Assembly (NCBI GenBank): GCA_029860075.1
Contig: JAOUBX010000039.1
Coordinates: forward strand, 1-42,228
Reading direction: 5' to 3'
From: Deltaproteobacteria bacterium
GTDB lineage: Bacteria > Desulfobacterota > JADFVX01
Length of the DNA stretch: 42,228 bases
A program made the translations under genes and the position numbers. Each line of letters begins with the position of its first letter. Within the stretch, counting starts at the first letter, position 1. Under the pieces are notes generated by a model, which ran no database searches, had not been told where the DNA came from, and saw nothing but the letters and a program-made list of their open reading frames with translations. Shown here piece by piece: positions 1 to 10,421 of the stretch.

Positions 1-671
1 ATAAGGTATCCCGACATATTATCGGTAATAACCGTTACATCAATGCCGTCTTTCATCAGTTCCCAGGCAGTGAGTCTTGCTCCCTGGAGAAAGGGCCTCG
101 TTTCATCGGCGTAAACAGATATTTTTTTGCCACCTTCCAGCGCCCCTCTTATCACACCGAGCGCTGTTCCATAACCGGCCGTTGCAAGCGCTCCGGCATT
201 GCAGTGAGTAAGCACCCTGTCACCATCTCCGAGTAATGCGCCCCCATTTCTACCGATACGCCTGTTAATCTCTATATCTTCATGGCAAACCTTGAGCGCT
301 TCCTCCTTCAATATTCCCTTAAGTGCGCTAATTCCCTCTCCCCTGCTGTCCGAGAAAACCTTCTTCATCCTTTCAATGGCCCAAAAGAGGTTTACCGCCG
401 TCGGTCGTGTTCCACCAATATGCTCACATATTTTTTTGAACTCACTTTCAAAGGCATCCATTTCTTTTGCGTCTGAAGAACGGGCTCCCAAGGCAATCCC
501 CATAGCCGCAGCAACACCGATAGCCGGCGCTCCACGGACAACCATCTCCTTTATAGCCACGGCAACACCTTCATAACCGTCATACTCATTATAAACTTCT
601 TCAGCGGGCAACAATCGCTGATCAATCATGACGACTTTGTCATTAGTCCATTCAATCGTTTTAAAGGACAT
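1..671 (-). CDS. mtnA: S-methyl-5-thioribose-1-phosphate isomerase, C-terminus cut by window edge
   Basis: Methionine-salvage enzyme that isomerises methylthioribose-1-phosphate to methylthioribulose-1-phosphate in the cytosol. The minus strand reads open from the window edge. It starts [19 protein letters not shown], followed by the family motif [11 protein letters not shown], a [13 protein letters not shown] segment, the catalytic-cysteine stretch [17 protein letters not shown] and [17 protein letters not shown]. About 223 residues are present; the family is usually near 340-350, so roughly a third is missing. The start at 671 is chosen because GAGGGAG lies about six bases upstream; an in-frame ATG at 677 sits directly on that ribosome site. 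It is divergent from the TPR gene at 794. Identification is firm from motifs. Confidence 0.93.
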   Translation of the reverse strand, partial: MSFKTIEWTNDKVVMIDQRLLPAEEVYNEYDGYEGVAVAIKEMVVRGAPAIGVAAAMGIALGARSSDAKEMDAFESEFKKICEHIGGTRPTAVNLFWAIERMKKVFSDSRGEGISALKGILKEEALKVCHEDIEINRRIGRNGGALLGDGDRVLTHCNAGALATAGYGTALGVIRGALEGGKKISVYADETRPFLQGARLTAWELMKDGIDVTVITDNMSGYL

Positions 672-793
672 CTGCATCTCCCTCTCGTTTATTTTAAAAG
701 AGGCATTTATAACATATCGGGGGGGTGGCGTTCAATCCCTGATCAACCAATTATAAATTGACTAGCTCCTCTTTTAAATGCTATCTTTAAAAA

Positions 794-2524
794 GTGAAAA
801 GATTCATTTTTATAACAATATCGGCACTTTCTACTGCTCTTTTCTTCTCGGCATGCGCCTCTCAAAAAGGCTTCTCCGTCAACAATGAGTTAATCCCGGA
901 CAACCAAAAAACTTCCTATGAAAGCCCGGCCGACTCAAAAGCAGCCTTCAATTACCTGCGCAGCGAATTTCTTCTCATCGAAGGAGATCTGGCAGGAGCC
1001 ATCGACAAACTGCTAAAAGCGATAGAATACGATCCTTCCTCCCCCTACCTTTATACAAGGCTGGCCTCCCTCTATTTGCGAAGCGGCGAAACCAGGCTTG
1101 CCATTGACAATGCAGAAAAGGCGCTTTTCATCGAACCGGGCTACCTCGATGCACACAAGCTCCTGGCGGCCCTCTACTCCTCTGCCAACAGGATAGATAT
1201 GGCTATTGAGGAATACGAAAAAATCATTGAACTCGACAATGAAGACGAAGAGGCTCACCTCTTTCTCGGCATACTCTATTCCTCTCTTGGTGATTATGAA
1301 GATGCCGTCACCAGCCTGAATAATCTCCTGGAAATGAGGCCCGACTCCATTATGGCTTTTTATTATTTGGGGCGTGTTTATTCCGAAATGAGGCTCTTTA
1401 CAAGGGCCATTGAATTCTACAATAAAGCCATTAATCTCAAACCGAGCTTCCGGGGCGCCCTTTATGAACTGGCATTTATCTATGAAATGGAGGGCAAAAC
1501 GGAAAAAGCGATCAAAACCTACAGAAAGCTGCTTCATTTCCACCCCAATGACGATGGAGGAAGAAACAGGCTGGGAAACCTTCTCATCAAGGGGAATCGC
1601 TATGACGAAGCGCTGGAGCAGTTCCAGGAAATGAAAAAGACGACTTCAAACATTTCGGCAGTGCGCCTTAAAATCGGCCTCATCCATATGGAGAAGGGAA
1701 ATACAGACGCAGCAATAAGGGAATTTCAGCTCACTCTGGATGCAGAGCCCGATAATGATATGGCCAACTACTACCTCGGTTTTGCCTATATGGGTAAAGA
1801 TAACTTCAGCCTGGCCAGGGAAAAATTCGCTCTAATACCTTCATCATCGGGCTACTACCAGGAAGCGATCCTGAATATAGCTCACATATTAAAAAAAGAG
1901 GAAAAAACAGAGGAAGCCGTCACCTACCTTGAAAAAGCCATCGAAGCAGGCATGGGCGCCGCAGAATTCTATAACCTTCTCGTTTCACTCTACACCGATA
2001 TGAAAGCCTACGAAAAAGGAATCGCTTTTTTCATGGAAAGAATCAAAGGGGCGCCGGAAGACAAGGAACTTCATTTCAACCTCGGCACCATCTATGAACA
2101 ATGGGGAAAATCGGATCAATCAATAGAAGCAATGAAGAAAGTACTGGAAATCGATCCTGACCATGCCAATGCCCTCAACTACCTGGGCTATACCTACGCC
2201 GAAATGGGCAAAAACCTCGATGAGGCTGAAAAGCTTGCAAAAAGAGCGCTTGAGATCAAACCCGATAACGGATATATAATGGATACGCTCGGCTGGGTCT
2301 ATTTCAAAAAAAAGGATTACAAAAAAGCCATTTCCGTCCTTAAAAAAGCGGTAGAACTCTCTCCCAACGACCCTGTAATCACAGAACATCTTGGCGATGC
2401 CTATCTTGGGAGCGGCAAAAAAGGGAAGGCAAGAAAACTCTACCAGAAGGCATTTGAAATCTACGACAAGGATGATGAAAAACGCAAGGTCAGGAAAAAA
2501 GCTGACGATTTGAAAAAGAGGTAG
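794..2524 (+). CDS. TPR-repeat outer-membrane/periplasmic lipoprotein
   Basis: A 576-residue protein with a lipoprotein signal peptide (ALFFSACASQKG, lipobox Cys about residue 21) followed almost entirely by tetratricopeptide repeats from about residue 50 to 560. Typical TPR signatures are visible, such as YLGRVYSEM and NYLGYTYAEMGKNLDEAEKLAKRAL. TPR lipoproteins of this size usually act as scaffolds in envelope assembly or export; no specific partner can be named. The start is GTG with no clear Shine-Dalgarno. A possible promoter TTGACT (758-763) with TATCTT (782-787) would place the transcript start almost at the GTG, so a leaderless message is possible but unproven. Two bases separate its stop from the next lipoprotein gene, so the two are surely co-transcribed. 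Confidence 0.85.
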   Translation: MKRFIFITISALSTALFFSACASQKGFSVNNELIPDNQKTSYESPADSKAAFNYLRSEFLLIEGDLAGAIDKLLKAIEYDPSSPYLYTRLASLYLRSGETRLAIDNAEKALFIEPGYLDAHKLLAALYSSANRIDMAIEEYEKIIELDNEDEEAHLFLGILYSSLGDYEDAVTSLNNLLEMRPDSIMAFYYLGRVYSEMRLFTRAIEFYNKAINLKPSFRGALYELAFIYEMEGKTEKAIKTYRKLLHFHPNDDGGRNRLGNLLIKGNRYDEALEQFQEMKKTTSNISAVRLKIGLIHMEKGNTDAAIREFQLTLDAEPDNDMANYYLGFAYMGKDNFSLAREKFALIPSSSGYYQEAILNIAHILKKEEKTEEAVTYLEKAIEAGMGAAEFYNLLVSLYTDMKAYEKGIAFFMERIKGAPEDKELHFNLGTIYEQWGKSDQSIEAMKKVLEIDPDHANALNYLGYTYAEMGKNLDEAEKLAKRALEIKPDNGYIMDTLGWVYFKKKDYKKAISVLKKAVELSPNDPVITEHLGDAYLGSGKKGKARKLYQKAFEIYDKDDEKRKVRKKADDLKKR

Positions 2525-2526
2525 AC

Positions 2527-3330
2527 ATGCCCCATCAATTTAAATGTTTCCTGCTTCTTTTCATATTTCTCCTCCCCTCCTGTACGCTTTTTCCCCGGCA
2601 AACGATAACGTCACCGCCCACCAGGGAATACTCATACAAGGAACTCCTGCAAGCCCTGGATTCACGAAGCAACATCATCGAATCGATTGAGGGAAGAATC
2701 AGCAGCAAAATTATTATTAACGGTGATTCAAATGCTTCAAGGCAACTGCTCGTTTTAAAAAAACCGGCTTTTATCAGAATGGATATTCTAACACCCTTCG
2801 GCTCACCCGCCCTTACCATGGCCACGGATGGGGAATTCCTTGACCTCCAGTATCATTCGGAAAACCGCTTTTTTTCAGGCCAGGCCGATGACCGCAGCCT
2901 GTCGGGACTCCTTTCATCGTCACTTAATATTAGTGATCTGGCAAGGGTTTTGAGCGGAGACATTCCTCTTATCTCTTTTGACGAAGCAAAATCTACCGTA
3001 AGCATGGAAAAAGAAGGTTACCGGCTCACCGTTAAAAAGGGCAAGGCAAAACAGGAGATACTCCTGGAAAGCAAGCGGCTTTATCCCCTGGAGGGGATTA
3101 TTTATGGTGATAAAGACAAGGTCTTGCTCTCTATCAGGTTAAACAAATACAAAAAGGTTAAGAGCATTGAATTCCCCACATCAATAGATCTTTCCATTCC
3201 TCTCGAAAACTACGAAATGAGAATCCGCTATCTTGATGTTGCCCTCAATGAATATACAGGAATGAATGCCTTTCAGCTGACTCCCCCCGAAGGCACACTC
3301 GTTGAAAACCTCAACAATATTAATTTCTAA
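2527..3330 (+). CDS. LolB-like / DUF4292-type outer-membrane lipoprotein
   Basis: A 267-residue lipoprotein: signal peptide with lipobox LLPSC (Cys about 19), then a beta-rich domain beginning around residue 45 (SIEGRISSKIIINGDSNASR) and containing RMDILTPFGSPALTMATDG. This pattern is typical of LolB/LolA-like or DUF4292 proteins, which form a half-barrel holding lipoprotein acyl chains. The likely role is in outer-membrane lipoprotein localisation, inferred from fold-like similarity only. It starts two bases after the TPR lipoprotein gene, supporting a functional pair. Its stop overlaps the convergent cutA stop by four bases, leaving no room for an intergenic terminator. Confidence 0.72.
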   Translation: MPHQFKCFLLLFIFLLPSCTLFPRQTITSPPTREYSYKELLQALDSRSNIIESIEGRISSKIIINGDSNASRQLLVLKKPAFIRMDILTPFGSPALTMATDGEFLDLQYHSENRFFSGQADDRSLSGLLSSSLNISDLARVLSGDIPLISFDEAKSTVSMEKEGYRLTVKKGKAKQEILLESKRLYPLEGIIYGDKDKVLLSIRLNKYKKVKSIEFPTSIDLSIPLENYEMRIRYLDVALNEYTGMNAFQLTPPEGTLVENLNNINF

Positions 3331-3677
3331 ATTTCCCTATCCCTTTCACCGGCAGCACCCCCATCGACAGAGGCATCTATCCAGTCGAGGTAATCACCGC
3401 TTCCCGTGGCAATGGGTATGCAGATAACTTCCGGCACATCATAGCTGTGCAGTTCCTTTACCCTTTTTACCAGCATGGGAGCAAGAGAAGAAGCCGTCTT
3501 TGCCACCATCATAACCTCACTTTCGTCGAATACTTTCCCCTCCCACCGGTAAACAGACCTGACTTTAGGGATAATATTCACACAGGCGCAAAGGCTTTCT
3601 TCAACAAGCTTTTTTGCTATGGCAGCGCCTTCCTCTTCATTAGGCGCAGTCATAAATACAGTCATATGCTTCGGCAT
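3327..3677 (-). CDS. cutA: CutA divalent-cation tolerance protein
   Basis: A 116-residue CutA1-family protein, a small trimeric ferredoxin-like cytosolic protein linked to divalent metal tolerance. Family motifs in order: FMTAPNEEEGAAIAKKLVEE, LCACVNIIP, YRWEGKV, EVMMVAKT, LHSYDVPEVICIPI and YLDWI. Length is normal apart from about ten extra C-terminal residues. The start ATG at 3677 has AGGGAG seven bases upstream. It is convergent with the lipoprotein gene and overlaps it by four bases at the stops. Its biochemical role is poorly understood in general, so placement near copper genes 9 kb away is only suggestive. Confidence 0.93.
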   Translation of the reverse strand: MPKHMTVFMTAPNEEEGAAIAKKLVEESLCACVNIIPKVRSVYRWEGKVFDESEVMMVAKTASSLAPMLVKRVKELHSYDVPEVICIPIATGSGDYLDWIDASVDGGAAGERDREI

Positions 3678-3776
3678 ATTAATCTCCCTGGTGAATCTAT
3701 TTTATTTAGTTTATCTTAATCAAAAGAGCACCCTATTCAGGGGGGCTGCAGTCTCGTGGCTGCACTTGCCAGGCAC

Positions 3777-4289
3777 CTACATTGCCTCATTAAATTCCGG
3801 CCTGTACCTTACAAGGCCTGAGACCTTGTTTACAACCGACTTATTTGGGAAAAGGACCATAAATGCTTCATCGGGAACGCCATCCCATTGGGAACGCAAA
3901 CCATATTTTGAGGACCTTTCAAAACCGAAACGGGGGTAGTATTCTTTGTGTCCCAGCACAACAACAAAGGGATAGTTCTTCTTTGAAAGGATTTTCAGAC
4001 CTTCCATAACCAGTTTTGATCCAATCCCTTGATTTTGAAATTCAGGCAAGACGGCCATAGGCCCCAAACCCATTCCCTTTATTTTGCTTTTTCCGGACAA
4101 TACAGTAACGGGGCTAAAGAATATATGGCCGACAATTCGATTTTCTTCGACTGCCACCAGTGACAAGGTTTCTTTGCATGAAGCCCGAACTTTATTTATC
4201 AGACTGCTCTCAATAGTTCCTCCGAATGCGAGATCATTCAGCGATCTTATGCTGTCGTAATCTTCTTCTCTTTCAAAACGAATTTTCAT
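3777..4289 (-). CDS. GNAT-family N-acetyltransferase
   Basis: A 170-residue GNAT acetyltransferase. The acetyl-CoA binding motif A is visible as LGPMAVLPEFQNQGIGSKLV around residues 85-105, preceded by the beta-strand segment ENRIVGHIFFSPV and followed by FVVVLGHKEYYPRFGFE, which is characteristic of the YhbS-like subfamily. The substrate is unknown. ATG at 4289 is preferred over the in-frame GTG at 4292: AAGGA lies eight bases before it. The gene stands alone, convergent with nothing and followed by a short gap to cutA. Function beyond acyl transfer cannot be told from sequence. Confidence 0.85.
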   Translation of the reverse strand: MKIRFEREEDYDSIRSLNDLAFGGTIESSLINKVRASCKETLSLVAVEENRIVGHIFFSPVTVLSGKSKIKGMGLGPMAVLPEFQNQGIGSKLVMEGLKILSKKNYPFVVVLGHKEYYPRFGFERSSKYGLRSQWDGVPDEAFMVLFPNKSVVNKVSGLVRYRPEFNEAM

Positions 4290-4785
4290 CACCTCAATCC
4301 TTCCATTAAATTCGAATAGAAGACTTCTTAAAGGCTAAGGGCTTTATTACTCCACTACTGTTTATCCAATGATGTGCTTCAAAAAAATGTAAAATAGTCA
4401 ATAGACTCAAAATCATGCCCATTTGGGTTCAGCAGCAGCGCTGCTTTTCACTGACAGCCCACTCAAACTGCAATTTTAGAAACGCTTTCATCACTTGCAC
4501 CCTGCGGATATCCATTTATTAAAGACATAAGCATGCCACTTGTCAAATGAATTTTCCTGTTCTGTCAAGCAAAGCATAGCTGTTACAAACTGGTCACAGG
4601 TGCTCCGCACCATAACCTTTCAAGCCCTTTCCTTGACATAGCAGCAATCCCCTGATATTGTGATTTTGTAAAGTATTTGATGACCTGACTAAACTATAGG
4701 GGTAAAAAAATATTGCGCTACATTACAAACAATGTCCGTTCATGATTAACAATGGTAACGGGCTTTTTTGTATTAACAGGTTATT
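4290..4785. other. Intergenic region, about 500 bases
   Basis: No supported gene. The left part serves as leader of the minus-strand acetyltransferase gene. The right part leads into the plus-strand regulator and ends in a terminator-like hairpin (separate entry). I saw no match to c-di-GMP riboswitch consensus elements. Confidence 0.5.
4734..4769 (+). terminator. Terminator-like hairpin in the leader of the HD-GYP regulator gene
   Basis: GTCCGTT (4734-4740) pairs with AACGGGC (4757-4763), one G-U pair allowed, followed by six T. No plus-strand gene lies just upstream, so it is either an attenuator of the gene at 4786 or a stop for an unseen transcript. A second short hairpin, ACATT (4720-4724) with AATGT (4731-4735), would compete for its first two bases. 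Confidence 0.4.
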
Positions 4786-6321
4786 ATGAATAACATATTA
4801 GTCGTTGATGATGACAGACTGATAAGAGAGGCAGCGGGGAAGGTGCTCCGCGATGCCGGTCACCGGGTATTTCTGGCTGCCGGCGCCGATGAATGCCTTC
4901 AAGTTCTCCAAAAAGAGGATATCGATGTTGCGCTCATCGATATTTTCATGCCTGTAAAAAGTGGTTTCGATGCTGTCCCTGAAATAAAGGCCATTGATGA
5001 AAACGTCGTTATCATTATTATAACTTCACACGCTTCCGTTGAAACGGCAATCAGCGCTATCCGGGTCGGGGCTTATGACTATCTCAAGAAGCCCTTCCAT
5101 GAAGATGAACTTCTGCACTCTGTCAATATGGCTCTTGACAGATCAGCCTTGCTTCATGACAACACAGCGCTCATTGAAAGCCTGACGAAGCGGGTTTCCG
5201 AACTGGAGCTTTTCAAGGAGGTCTCTACGGCTATTTCCTCTATGTTTGAGATGAAGTCTCTCCTTGAAAAAATCATGAAGATTACAACCGATACCATTGG
5301 CGCTGAGGCATGTTCTGTTCTGCTCCTTGACAAGGAGACAGGGGACCTGACCTTTGAAGTCGCTCTCGGGGAAAAGGGAGAGGAAGTCAAGGAATTCAGG
5401 ATAAAACCGGGACAGGGGATCGCCGGGTGGGTTCTAAGTAATGGTGAGGCCACTATTGTAAACAGTGTTAAAAAGGACAAGCGATTCTACCAGGGGCCCG
5501 ATAAGAAAACAGGTTTTACTACAAGGTCAATCATTGCCGCCCCCCTTTACGACAAAGATGAAATTATCGGTGTAATCGAGGTCATCAACAAACTGGGAGA
5601 TAAGGATTTCGATGACAGAGACCGTGCCACCCTCATCACCATGTGCGGCCAGATCGCAGTAGCCCTTAAAAACGTTCAGCTCATTTCTGATCTCGATGAT
5701 CTTTTCATGGGAACCATCAGGGCCCTCTCTTCTGCCGTCGATGCCAAGTCGCCATGGACAGCCGGCCATTCGGAACGGGTTACTAAATATGCCGTGCTGC
5801 TTGGGGAGGGAATGGGGCTTTCCAGGGAAGACATCAAATCACTTGAATTTGCGGGGATATTACATGATATCGGCAAAATAGCCACCAACGAGTCAATCCT
5901 CGACAAGCCGGACAAACTCACCGATGATGAATACAGGGCAATAAAAAGGCACCCCGTCAGAGGCGCAGAGCTGATGAAGCACATAAAACATCTCGACCAC
6001 CTCATCCCCATTGTGAGACATCATCATGAACATTTTAACGGAAGAGGATATCCCGATAATCTGGAAAGAGAAAATATTCCCCTCCTTGCCAGAATACTGG
6101 CCGTGGCCGATACCTTCGATGCCATGAAGGCCGACAGGCCCTACAGAAAAGGGAGAGACATGAAATTCATCGTTGAAGAATTCAGGCGCTCTTCAGGAAC
6201 CCAGTTCGATCCCCGGGTAATCGATGTACTCCTCTCCCTTATAGAAAAAGGCAAGCATAATAATATTGACCACATTGACCTGACAGGAATAGCGACTTAC
6301 TATGTTGAGCAGGAGGCATAA
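4786..6321 (+). CDS. Response regulator with REC, GAF and HD-GYP domains
   Basis: A 511-residue cytosolic regulator predicted to hydrolyse cyclic di-GMP. The REC domain (about 1-120) keeps the acidic pocket VVDDD, phospho-acceptor Asp in ALIDIFMP, ITSHA and the Lys of LKKPF. A GAF domain follows (about 140-300), then HD-GYP (about 310-490) with ILHDIGKI and HHHEHFNGRGYP, where the usual Asp-Gly is Asn-Gly, a common variant. The C-terminal segment LARILAVADTFDAMKADRPYRKG is diagnostic. No histidine kinase gene is adjacent. The gene appears monocistronic: a hairpin precedes it and a good terminator follows at 6506-6528. A second GAF-HD-GYP protein is encoded in the csoR locus. Confidence 0.93.
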   Translation: MNNILVVDDDRLIREAAGKVLRDAGHRVFLAAGADECLQVLQKEDIDVALIDIFMPVKSGFDAVPEIKAIDENVVIIIITSHASVETAISAIRVGAYDYLKKPFHEDELLHSVNMALDRSALLHDNTALIESLTKRVSELELFKEVSTAISSMFEMKSLLEKIMKITTDTIGAEACSVLLLDKETGDLTFEVALGEKGEEVKEFRIKPGQGIAGWVLSNGEATIVNSVKKDKRFYQGPDKKTGFTTRSIIAAPLYDKDEIIGVIEVINKLGDKDFDDRDRATLITMCGQIAVALKNVQLISDLDDLFMGTIRALSSAVDAKSPWTAGHSERVTKYAVLLGEGMGLSREDIKSLEFAGILHDIGKIATNESILDKPDKLTDDEYRAIKRHPVRGAELMKHIKHLDHLIPIVRHHHEHFNGRGYPDNLERENIPLLARILAVADTFDAMKADRPYRKGRDMKFIVEEFRRSSGTQFDPRVIDVLLSLIEKGKHNNIDHIDLTGIATYYVEQEA

Positions 6322-6436
6322 ACCCGTCACATTGCTTCCATAAGATTGCCTGTTGCTTTCAGGCCGGGTAAAAGAACAAAAAGTCACCGGCAAAACCCGC
6401 TTGACAATTCCCCCCAAAAAGAAGAAAAAAACAATC

Positions 6437-6450
6437 GCATAGCGCTATGC
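6437..6450. other. 14-base perfect palindrome
   Basis: GCATAGCGCTATGC is its own reverse complement. Flanks extend the pairing (CAAT with ATTG) and on the minus strand it is followed by a run of T, so it could be an antisense-direction terminator or a binding site. Which one cannot be decided here. Confidence 0.35.
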
Positions 6451-6505
6451 TTCATTGCAAAAAAGTGCCAAACCCGCTAAAATAACCTTTTTTTATTAAC
6501 TCACG

Positions 6506-6528
6506 GGAGGGATTTTCCCTCCTTTTTT
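6506..6528 (+). terminator. Rho-independent terminator or leader attenuator
   Basis: GGAGGG (6506-6511), loop ATTTT, CCCTCC (6517-6522), then six T. It lies 185 bases after the HD-GYP gene and 36 bases before the DUF3683 gene start, so it may end the former or attenuate the latter. Confidence 0.75.
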
Positions 6529-6563
6529 ATCTTTTAAGAAAGTTAAAGAAAAGCACTGTTATT

Positions 6564-9500
6564 ATGACTAAAAAAATCATACATCCAATCAGGGAAATTC
6601 CTTATAACTATACCTCCTATTCAGATCGTGAAATAGCCATTCGCTACCTTGGAAAAGACATGTGGGACCTTATTGAAGAACTGCGTGGAACAAGGCGGAC
6701 AGGCCGCTCGGCACGTATGCTTTTTGAAGTACTGGGAGACATGTGGGCGCTTAGCCGTAATCCCTATCTCATGGAAGACCTGGAGGAAAATGAAAAACGC
6801 AGACAGGCATTGGTTGATGCCCTTTACCATCGTCTGAAACAAATTGAAGAACGCTCAGAAGGGAATGAAAAGGCCCTTCAGCTGCTCTCAGCAGCACGTA
6901 ATGCCGTTAATAGCTTTTCAAACAGTTTTGATGAAAATGTAAAGCTTAGAAAAAAAGTGCGAAAGCACCTTTCACAGGTGACCTCTAAAGACAACATCGA
7001 TTTTGGTGGTCTGGCAAGAGTTTCCCATGCAACGGACGCCACCGATTGGCGTGTAGAACACCCCTTTGTCGTCGTTACACCAGACCGGGAAAAAGAGGTA
7101 GGAAAGATCGTCAAGGCATGCATCGATGCGGGACTGACTATCATCCCCCGTGGTGGAGGTACGGGATATACAGGAAGCGCCGTACCCCTTCACGCCCATT
7201 CTGCCGTCGTCAATACGGAAAAACTGGACAGCCTCGGTGAAGTTGAGTTCCTTAACATACCCGGTGTAGAAGAAAAGGTCCCTGTTGTGAGCGTCGGTTC
7301 AGGTGTGGTAACGAGGCGCGTGTCAGACCTTGCCTCAAAGCATGGTCTTGCCTTTGCCGTCGATCCCACTTCTCAGGACGCCTGTACCATAGGCGGCAAC
7401 ATCGCCATGAATGCAGGAGGGAAAAAGGCCGTACTCTGGGGAACAACGCTCGACAACCTTCTCTCCTGGAGGATGGTAATGCCCGATGCCAAATGGCTCG
7501 AAGTTGAGAGAATCAATCATAATCTCGGAAAAATCCATGACCAGAAAAAGGTCACATTTACCATTACCCGGTATGATTCGGACGAAACGACAGTTATAGG
7601 GAAACCGGAGAAGCTGGAGATCCCCGGCGCTTCCTTTCGCAAAAAGGGCCTCGGCAAAGATGTAACAAATAAGGTCCTTTTCGGCCTTCCCGGCATACAA
7701 AAAGAGGGCTGTGACGGTCTTGTTACCTCTGCCCGCTTTGTGCTCCACCGCATGCCACCCGAGGCACGCACTATCTGCTTGGAATTTTTCGGGTCAGACC
7801 TTTCAAAAGCCGTCCCGGCCATTATCGAGATAAAAGACTATTTTGAAAAAAAGAAGGACGTCCTCCTTTCCGGACTGGAGCATCTCGATGAAAGATATAT
7901 AAAGGCCGTTAAGTATTCAACAAAGGCAGCCAGAAGGGAAGCGCCAAAAATGGTGCTTATTGCCGACATTGCCGGTGACGAGGCTCACGCTGTCAACAGA
8001 GCGGCCAAAGAAATGGTGCGGCTCACAAAAAAACGCCAGGGTGAGGGCTTTGTTGCATCGAGTCCCGAAGCGAGACGCCGCTTCTGGCAGGACAGGTCCC
8101 GTACGGCAGCGATCTCGGCACATACCAATGCCTTCAAGATTAACGAAGACGTCGTTATCCCCCTGGAAAACCTGGCTGAATACAGCCGCCAGATAGAGCG
8201 AATCAATATAGAGCAGTCTATTTCGAACAAGATCCGCATCGCCGATGCCGTTCTTCATTACCTTAAAGGTGACCTTCCTGAAATACGAAAGGCGAAGGAA
8301 TTCGAGGACAGTGAAGAAAACAGGGTAATCATCGATGCCAAGAAAGTCCAGTCTCTTAAAATCGTTAAAAAGAGCCGTGACAGGTGGCAGTCTATCCTGA
8401 ACGGGCTTGATGAAAAAGCTGATCACTGCCACGATCTTTTAAGTGAAGATGAGAAAGCTCGTATTTCAAAGGGAGATCTGCTCGTTGATCTTATCCTGCG
8501 GCGTGACCTGGTAATTTCCTGTAAAAGGGATGTGGCAGAAGACCTCTTTGATGTTTTTTCCGGCCGTGATCTTGCCGGAGTACGAAAGCGTATCGAGGAA
8601 ATTCACGGGACCATAAGGGATGAAAGGCTTTTTGTTGCCCTTCATGCCCATGCAGGCGACGGTAACGTGCACACTAACATTCCCGTCCATTCACAAAATT
8701 ATGAAATGCTCCATGAAGCAGAGCGTATAGTTGACCGTATCATGGATCTGGTCAGATCCCTTGACGGTGTTATCTCCGGTGAGCATGGCATCGGCATTAC
8801 AAAAATAAAATATCTTATGCCGGAAAAACTGGAAGCCTTTGTGAAGTATAAGAAAAAAGTCGATCCCCATGAGCGCTTTAACAGAGGTAAGCTCATGCCC
8901 GGCTCCGGTCTGGAGGGGGCCTATACACCGTCCCTCAAGCTCGTTGAACAGGAAGCCATTATCCTTGAAGAGAGCGAGCTTGGCGCATTAAACGATGATG
9001 TAAGGCATTGTCTCAGATGCGGTAAATGTAAATCCAAATGCATGACTCACGTGCCGCGTGCCAACCTGCTCTATTCACCGAGAAATAAAATACTCGGTAC
9101 AGGACTTGTGTTGGAAGCCTTCCTTTATGAAGAACAGACCCGCCGGGGAATATCTCTCAGGCACTTTGACGACATGGGTGACATTGCCGACCATTGCACT
9201 GTCTGCCACAAATGCCTTACCCCGTGCCCCGTAAACATCGATTTCGGTAATGTAACAAACAGGATGAGAAAAATCCTTACCGACAGGAAACAAAAGCGGA
9301 GAAGCCCCGGAGAAAGAGCCGCCTTTGCCTTTCTGAATACAACCAGACCCAAAAGCATCCGAATATTAAGAAAGGGTATGGCCAAGTGGGGTTTCAAGGC
9401 CGGCAACATGGCCCATGAAGTAGCCAGGCTGGCAGGGATGACGGGCAGAAAAGGCGATATACCACCGGCAACAACCTGCAGGCCGAATATGCTGCAACAA

Positions 9501-10421
9501 AGTATTAATATGGTTAAGAGACCCCTTGGCGTAGATGTTCCACCTCAAACAACGAGAGACCTGTTCGGCCTGGAGGATCCACGCACCATCCCCATTTTTC
9601 GTGATCAGAAAAAAATAACGGAAGAATCGGAAGCCCTATTTTACTTCCCCGGCTGTGGTTCAGAGAGGCTCTATAGCGACATTTCGCTGGCAACTATTGC
9701 CATGCTCATTGAAAGCGGCGCAGAGGCCATACTTCCTCCAGGCTACCTTTGCTGCGGCTACCCCCAGATTTCAACGGGCCAACACGCCAGAGGACACAGC
9801 ATAACGACGGAAAACCGTATCCTCTTTCACCGTGTAGCCAATACGCTCAACTATATGGATATTAAAACGGTTGTCGTCTCCTGCGGGACCTGCCTCGACC
9901 AGCTGGAAACCTACCAGTTTGAAAAGATCTTCCCCGGCTGCAGGCTCATCGACATTCATGAATATTTGATGGAAAAGGGAATGTCAGTCCCTGAAAGAGA
10001 GGGAACAAAATACCTCTACCACGACCCCTGCCACAGCCCTTCAAAGCAATATTCTCCTGTAGAAGTTGCTTCTAAACTGACAGGCAATAAAGTACTGCTT
10101 AACGACCGTTGCTGCGGGGAAGCGGGAACGCTGGCTGTATCGAGACCGGACATATCGAACCAGCTCAGATACCGCAAGGTTGAGGAACTGGAGCAGGGAA
10201 TTAAAGAACTGGCGCCGGGGGGAAAAACAAGAAAAGAGGACATCAAGCTTCTCACCTCATGCCCTGCATGCCTTCAGGGGCTATCCCGCTATGAAAACGA
10301 AACAGGAGTTAAAGCAGACTTTCTCGTTATTGAACTTGCAAAAAAATATTTCGGCGAAAACTGGAAAGCGCATTTCATCTCAAAAGTTGGGGAGGACGGT
10401 ATAGAAAAAGTGCTGCTCTGA
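6564..10421 (+). CDS. DUF3683-type FAD-linked oxidase fused to Fe-S and CCG domains
   Basis: A 1285-residue cytosolic oxidoreductase of the D-lactate/glycolate-dehydrogenase-like superfamily. In order: an N-terminal DUF3683-like region (about 1-160); a PCMH FAD-binding domain with the [15 protein letters not shown] loop (about 195) and [10 protein letters not shown]; an FAD-oxidase C-terminal domain with [16 protein letters not shown] and SGEHGIG; two 4Fe-4S clusters, [11 protein letters not shown] (about 815) and [11 protein letters not shown] (about 877); and two CCG modules with CCGYPQ (about 1063), DPCHSP and CCGEAG (about 1184), ending CPACLQG. This puts GlcD-, GlcF- and heterodisulfide-reductase-like parts on one chain. 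The exact substrate (a 2-hydroxy acid is likely) is inferred. Terminators bracket it, so it seems monocistronic. Confidence 0.88.
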   Translation: MTKKIIHPIREIPYNYTSYSDREIAIRYLGKDMWDLIEELRGTRRTGRSARMLFEVLGDMWALSRNPYLMEDLEENEKRRQALVDALYHRLKQIEERSEGNEKALQLLSAARNAVNSFSNSFDENVKLRKKVRKHLSQVTSKDNIDFGGLARVSHATDATDWRVEHPFVVVTPDREKEVGKIVKACIDAGLTIIPRGGGTGYTGSAVPLHAHSAVVNTEKLDSLGEVEFLNIPGVEEKVPVVSVGSGVVTRRVSDLASKHGLAFAVDPTSQDACTIGGNIAMNAGGKKAVLWGTTLDNLLSWRMVMPDAKWLEVERINHNLGKIHDQKKVTFTITRYDSDETTVIGKPEKLEIPGASFRKKGLGKDVTNKVLFGLPGIQKEGCDGLVTSARFVLHRMPPEARTICLEFFGSDLSKAVPAIIEIKDYFEKKKDVLLSGLEHLDERYIKAVKYSTKAARREAPKMVLIADIAGDEAHAVNRAAKEMVRLTKKRQGEGFVASSPEARRRFWQDRSRTAAISAHTNAFKINEDVVIPLENLAEYSRQIERINIEQSISNKIRIADAVLHYLKGDLPEIRKAKEFEDSEENRVIIDAKKVQSLKIVKKSRDRWQSILNGLDEKADHCHDLLSEDEKARISKGDLLVDLILRRDLVISCKRDVAEDLFDVFSGRDLAGVRKRIEEIHGTIRDERLFVALHAHAGDGNVHTNIPVHSQNYEMLHEAERIVDRIMDLVRSLDGVISGEHGIGITKIKYLMPEKLEAFVKYKKKVDPHERFNRGKLMPGSGLEGAYTPSLKLVEQEAIILEESELGALNDDVRHCLRCGKCKSKCMTHVPRANLLYSPRNKILGTGLVLEAFLYEEQTRRGISLRHFDDMGDIADHCTVCHKCLTPCPVNIDFGNVTNRMRKILTDRKQKRRSPGERAAFAFLNTTRPKSIRILRKGMAKWGFKAGNMAHEVARLAGMTGRKGDIPPATTCRPNMLQQSINMVKRPLGVDVPPQTTRDLFGLEDPRTIPIFRDQKKITEESEALFYFPGCGSERLYSDISLATIAMLIESGAEAILPPGYLCCGYPQISTGQHARGHSITTENRILFHRVANTLNYMDIKTVVVSCGTCLDQLETYQFEKIFPGCRLIDIHEYLMEKGMSVPEREGTKYLYHDPCHSPSKQYSPVEVASKLTGNKVLLNDRCCGEAGTLAVSRPDISNQLRYRKVEELEQGIKELAPGGKTRKEDIKLLTSCPACLQGLSRYENETGVKADFLVIELAKKYFGENWKAHFISKVGEDGIEKVLL

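Noticed and set aside
4600..4785. Cyclic-di-GMP riboswitch before the HD-GYP gene
   Set aside because: No GEMM-like core sequence could be found; only a terminator-like hairpin is present.
7335..8432. Long minus-strand frames inside the FAD/Fe-S gene
   Set aside because: Shadows of a 1285-residue gene with continuous recognised domains.
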